From: an uncultured Oscillospiraceae bacterium
GTDB taxonomy: Bacteria > Bacillota > Clostridia > Oscillospirales > Acutalibacteraceae
Length of the DNA: 45,000 nucleotides
Direction of reading: 5' to 3'
Assembly (NCBI GenBank): GCA_900549825.1
Contig: URQB01000017.1
Coordinates: 1 to 45,000 of the forward strand
The notes beneath the pieces were generated by a model that saw only the letters and a list, made by a program, of their open reading frames with translations, searched no databases and was not told the origin of the DNA. The stretch's first letter is position 1, and each line of letters opens with the position of its first letter. This document shows, piece after piece, positions 41,738-45,000 of this stretch. Both the position numbers and the translations under genes were made by a program.

Positions 41738-44008
41738 ATGCGTACTTCTATTATCGGTTATCCAAGAGTCGGTTCTTTGAGAGAGCTCAAGTTTGCAACG
41801 GAAAAATATTTCAGAAAAGAAATTTTAGTCAATGAACTTCAAAACACGGCAAAAGAAATCAGGAAAGGGCAATGGCTGATCCAAAAGAATTCAGGCTTGG
41901 ATTTTATTCCATCCAACGACTTTTCATTTTATGATAACATGCTGGACACAGCGGTATTGCTCAATATTATCCCAAGTCGCTATGCTTCGTTGGAGCTGTC
42001 ACCTCTCGATACATATTTTGCAATGGCACGTGGCTATCAGGGCGAAGCCGGAGATGTAAAAGCTCTTGCTATGAAAAAATGGTTCAACACCAACTATCAC
42101 TATATAGTGCCTGAAATTGACGACAGCATCGAGATTGAATTGGTTGGTACAAAGCCTTTTGACGAATTCGAGGAAGCAAAGGCAATCGGCATTGATACCA
42201 AGCCCGTTGTGATCGGTGCTTTTACTCTTTTGAAGCTGCTCAGATATGTGGGAAGCAAAACAGCCGAGGATTATACCGAAGCTGTAGTCGATGCATATTC
42301 CGACCTGCTTTCAAGATTTAACGAGCTTGGTGCAGAGTGGGTGCAGTTTGACGAGCCGTATTTGGTATATGATTTAACTGAAAAGGATCTTGCGCTTTTC
42401 GAAAAACTATACAACGGAATTCTTTCCTCAAAAAAAGAAGTGAAAGTATTGCTTCAAACTTATTTCGGAGATATTCGTGATTGTTATAATCATATCTGCT
42501 CCCTTGATTTTGACGGCATCGGGCTGGACTTTCTTGAAGGCAAAAAAACGCTTGAGCTTGTAGAGAATAACGGTTTTGCCAACGGGAAAACCCTCTTTGC
42601 AGGCATTGTGAATGGCAAAAACATTTGGAAGAATAATTATAAAAATACGCTTGCTGTACTCGATGGGCTGAAAGCCAAAGGAATTGAAACGGTGATCAGC
42701 ACTTCCTGCTCGCTTCTTCATGTTCCTTATACACTGAAGAACGAGACAAAGCTTCCGAATAAGTACACTGAACATTTTGCCTTTGCAGAGGAAAAGCTTG
42801 CGGAGCTTGCCGAATTAAAGGTTTTATCGGAAGGTGATGATTCCGAAGAATCTGCTTTGCAGGCAAACGCTGCACTTTTTGAAAACAGACCCGACTGTAA
42901 CGATCCGACTGTTAGGGAAAGAGTGGCGAAAATCAACGCCAGCGATTTTACGAGACTTCCCGAATTTTTTGTCAGAGAAAAAATTCAGAAAAAAGAATTT
43001 AATCTGCCTGCTTTCCCGACAACAACGATCGGCTCTTTCCCGCAGACGGCTGATGTAAAAGCAAACCGTACCGCTTTTAGAAAGGGCGATATGACACAAG
43101 ACGAGTATGTGGCGTTCAACCGCAAAAAGATTGCCGCATGTGTAAACTTGCAGGAAGAAATCGGGCTTGATGTATTGGTTCACGGAGAGTTTGAAAGAAA
43201 CGATATGGTGGAATATTTCGGAGAGCAGTTAAACGGATATCTGTTTACCGAAAAAGCATGGGTGCAGTCTTACGGTACACGTTGTGTGAAACCGCCTTTT
43301 ATTTGGGGTGATGTTTCCAGAAGCAAGCCGATGACGGTGGCGTGGTCGGTATATGCGCAGAGTCTTACCGATAAACCGATGAAGGGTATGCTGACAGGCC
43401 CCGTAACGATCTTAAACTGGTCTTTTCCCCGTGAGGATATATCCATGAAAGAAAGCACTTATCAGATCGCATTCGCGATCCGTGATGAGGTGCTTGATCT
43501 GGAAGCAAACGGTATCCGTGTTATTCAGATAGATGAAGCTGCCCTCCGTGAAAAGCTCCCCTTGAGAAAAAGCGACTGGTACAGCGAATATCTGGATTGG
43601 GCGATTCCGGCATTCCGTCTTGTTCACAGTGGAGTAAAACCGGAAACACAGATTCACACACATATGTGCTACAGCGAATTTACCGATATTCTCAAGGCGA
43701 TTGATGATATGGACGCCGATGTGATCACCTTTGAAGCTTCCCGTTCCGATTTGCTGATATTGGATTCGTTAAAGGAAAACAATTTCAAAACAGAAGTAGG
43801 CCCCGGCGTTTACGACATTCACTCTCCCAGAGTGCCGTCTGTAGAGGAGATAAAATCCGCACTGGATAAAATGCTCGAAAAAATCAATCCTGAAAAGCTG
43901 TGGGTAAATCCCGACTGTGGTCTGAAAACGAGAGGAGTTGCCGAAACTACCGCAAGCCTTAAGAATCTTGTGGCAGCAGCAAAAGGATTAAGAGATGAAA
44001 ACAACTGA
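41738..44008 (+). CDS. metE: Cobalamin-independent methionine synthase
   Basis: At 756 residues it has the full MetE length and both halves of the double barrel. The start is the MetE-typical I-I-G-Y-P-R-V-G-S-L-R-E-L-K. The C-terminal catalytic half begins near residue 425 with T-T-T-I-G-S-F-P-Q-T and contains H-G-E-F-E-R-N-D-M-V-E-Y-F-G. Zinc ligands are visible: H-x-C in T-H-M-C-Y-S near 645 and the late Cys in P-D-C-G-L-K-T-R near 728. It transfers the methyl group from 5-methyl-tetrahydrofolate to homocysteine. It starts after TTAGGAGA. It overlaps metF by 14 nt. Confidence 0.97.
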   Translation: MRTSIIGYPRVGSLRELKFATEKYFRKEILVNELQNTAKEIRKGQWLIQKNSGLDFIPSNDFSFYDNMLDTAVLLNIIPSRYASLELSPLDTYFAMARGYQGEAGDVKALAMKKWFNTNYHYIVPEIDDSIEIELVGTKPFDEFEEAKAIGIDTKPVVIGAFTLLKLLRYVGSKTAEDYTEAVVDAYSDLLSRFNELGAEWVQFDEPYLVYDLTEKDLALFEKLYNGILSSKKEVKVLLQTYFGDIRDCYNHICSLDFDGIGLDFLEGKKTLELVENNGFANGKTLFAGIVNGKNIWKNNYKNTLAVLDGLKAKGIETVISTSCSLLHVPYTLKNETKLPNKYTEHFAFAEEKLAELAELKVLSEGDDSEESALQANAALFENRPDCNDPTVRERVAKINASDFTRLPEFFVREKIQKKEFNLPAFPTTTIGSFPQTADVKANRTAFRKGDMTQDEYVAFNRKKIAACVNLQEEIGLDVLVHGEFERNDMVEYFGEQLNGYLFTEKAWVQSYGTRCVKPPFIWGDVSRSKPMTVAWSVYAQSLTDKPMKGMLTGPVTILNWSFPREDISMKESTYQIAFAIRDEVLDLEANGIRVIQIDEAALREKLPLRKSDWYSEYLDWAIPAFRLVHSGVKPETQIHTHMCYSEFTDILKAIDDMDADVITFEASRSDLLILDSLKENNFKTEVGPGVYDIHSPRVPSVEEIKSALDKMLEKINPEKLWVNPDCGLKTRGVAETTASLKNLVAAAKGLRDENN

Positions 44009-44849
44009 ACTTTTTAAGAAAAAGACAGTATTATCCTATGAGGTGTTTCCACCCAAGCCAACCTCTTCGGTTAATACGATTTATGATACCCTTGATGCAT
44101 TGAAAGGGCTGTCTCCTGATTTTATCAGCGTGACTTATGGTGCAGGCGGCGGTAAGAATAATAACGAGACCTTTCAAATTGCCTCGGCAATCAAGGGTTA
44201 TGGTATTGAAAGTGTTGCACATCTGCCGTGTATCGGATTAACAAAAGAAGATGTATCCGCTAAACTGAAAGAACTTGAAAAAATCGGCGTAGAGAACATT
44301 TTGGCTTTGCGTGGAGATCTTCCAAGTGATGGCTGCATACAGGGTGATTTTCGATATGCTTCCGATTTGATTGCTTTTATTAAATCGCAGGGAGATTTCA
44401 ATATGATAGCTGCTTGCTATCCCGAAGGACATATGGAAGCGAAAAGCAAGGTAGAGGACATTCAAAATCTAAAACGCAAGGTCGATGCCGGAGCAGACCA
44501 TCTGATCACACAGCTTTTTTTTGATAATGAATATTTTTATTCCTTTGCGGAACGCTGTCAGCTTGCAGGTATCAATGTTCCCATCGAAGCAGGAATAATG
44601 CCGGTAACCAATAAAAAACAGATAGACAGAATGGCTTCTCTTTGCGGAGCGACCGTTCCGAAGAAATTTGTTGCAATGATGGAGCGCTATGAAAATAATC
44701 TGATTGCGATGCGGGATGCAGGTATTGCATATGCGGTAGATCAGATCGTTGATTTGATCGCACAGGGAGTTGACGGAATCCATCTGTATACAATGAATCA
44801 TCCGTATATTGCCCGAAAAATTCACGAAGCTATACATAACTTAATATAA
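43995..44849 (+). CDS. metF: Methylenetetrahydrofolate reductase
   Basis: A 284-residue protein of normal bacterial MetF length. It has Y-E-V-F-P-P-K-P near residue 14 (catalytic Glu), F-I-S-V-T-Y-G-A-G-G near 40, L-A-L-R-G-D-L-P near 98, and Q-L-F-F-D-N-E-Y-F near 168. This FAD enzyme makes 5-methyl-tetrahydrofolate, the methyl donor used by MetE. Its ATG lies inside the end of metE (14-nt overlap), so the two are translationally coupled. A terminator follows 12 nt after its stop. Confidence 0.96.
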   Translation: MKTTELFKKKTVLSYEVFPPKPTSSVNTIYDTLDALKGLSPDFISVTYGAGGGKNNNETFQIASAIKGYGIESVAHLPCIGLTKEDVSAKLKELEKIGVENILALRGDLPSDGCIQGDFRYASDLIAFIKSQGDFNMIAACYPEGHMEAKSKVEDIQNLKRKVDAGADHLITQLFFDNEYFYSFAERCQLAGINVPIEAGIMPVTNKKQIDRMASLCGATVPKKFVAMMERYENNLIAMRDAGIAYAVDQIVDLIAQGVDGIHLYTMNHPYIARKIHEAIHNLI

Positions 44850-44861
44850 ATGCTTATCGCG

Positions 44862-44896
44862 AACACCCTGCAAGGCTGTATGTCTTGCAGGGCGTT
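44862..44896 (+). terminator. Terminator of the metE-metF transcript
   Basis: AACACCCTGCAAG pairs with CTTGCAGGGCGTT (12 of 13 pairs) around a nine-base loop, ending in GTTTC. The last ~100 nt of the window contain no gene I can identify. Confidence 0.75.
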
Positions 44897-45000
44897 TCTG
44901 CCTATCCATTATGAGGGCTTATAGGAAGAGTTCCGTCTATCAATTCAATAAAAAATAGCCGCAAGATGGCTGAACATTGGAACAGCAGGGATCTCTCAGA

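Overview
The window reads as a gut-type Firmicute (class Clostridia). The evidence is strong AGGAGG-type ribosome binding sites, frequent TTG starts, a Gram-positive-style lipoprotein, an energy-coupling-factor (ECF) transporter, a clostridial-type small protein (DUF6809), and relics of a Tn1549-like conjugative element. No rRNA, tRNA or CRISPR array was seen. By eye, positions 1 to about 24,560 are GC-richer and the rest AT-richer. The two parts meet in a short stretch of gene debris, so horizontal gain (or, less likely, a chimeric assembly) is possible.

Region A (1-16,440) looks like a host-glycan and lipid foraging locus. It holds a lipoprotein and a GPH-family sugar symporter, a small autoregulated ribbon-helix-helix (RHH) protein, a DUF6809 protein, a secreted neutral-ceramidase-like hydrolase, a second GPH symporter, a secreted metallophosphoesterase and a GH123/DUF4091-type glycosidase. 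After these come glycerol kinase with an attenuator-like leader, an Ldh2-type dehydrogenase, malic enzyme, and a membrane-anchored or secreted GH33 sialidase. Sialidase, GH123 and ceramidase together are what would be needed to take sialylated glycosphingolipids apart. The ceramidase and sialidase promoters share a dyad motif, and its core also lies at the second symporter promoter.

Region B (16,440-24,820) starts with decayed conjugation genes. These are followed by a divergently transcribed AraC regulator and an alpha/beta hydrolase joined to a polytopic membrane domain. A tight sugar cassette follows: a xylulokinase-like kinase, DUF4867, and an L-fucose-isomerase-like protein. A relic resembling a GH78 C-terminus closes the region.

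Region C (24,820-39,270) is the most unusual part. It is a minus-strand run of twelve intact genes (plus one decayed insert), mostly abutting or overlapping. In transcription order they are ECF S, EcfT, EcfA, EcfA, a TrpF-like enzyme lacking the catalytic Cys, PfkB kinase, nucleoside hydrolase, a broken membrane-protein gene, HAD phosphatase, iron alcohol dehydrogenase, ribokinase-like kinase, nucleoside hydrolase and an MFS transporter. A divergent regulator fuses a LacI-type repressor to a complete PfkB kinase. I infer import and breakdown of a nucleoside or nucleoside-like compound, with a sensor that may itself phosphorylate the released sugar. Substrate and chemistry are unknown.

Region D (39,270-45,000) begins with a deleted DUF1016-type nuclease gene. 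It then carries queH, a LysR regulator overlapping queH by 4 nt, and an overlapping metE-metF pair for methionine synthesis.
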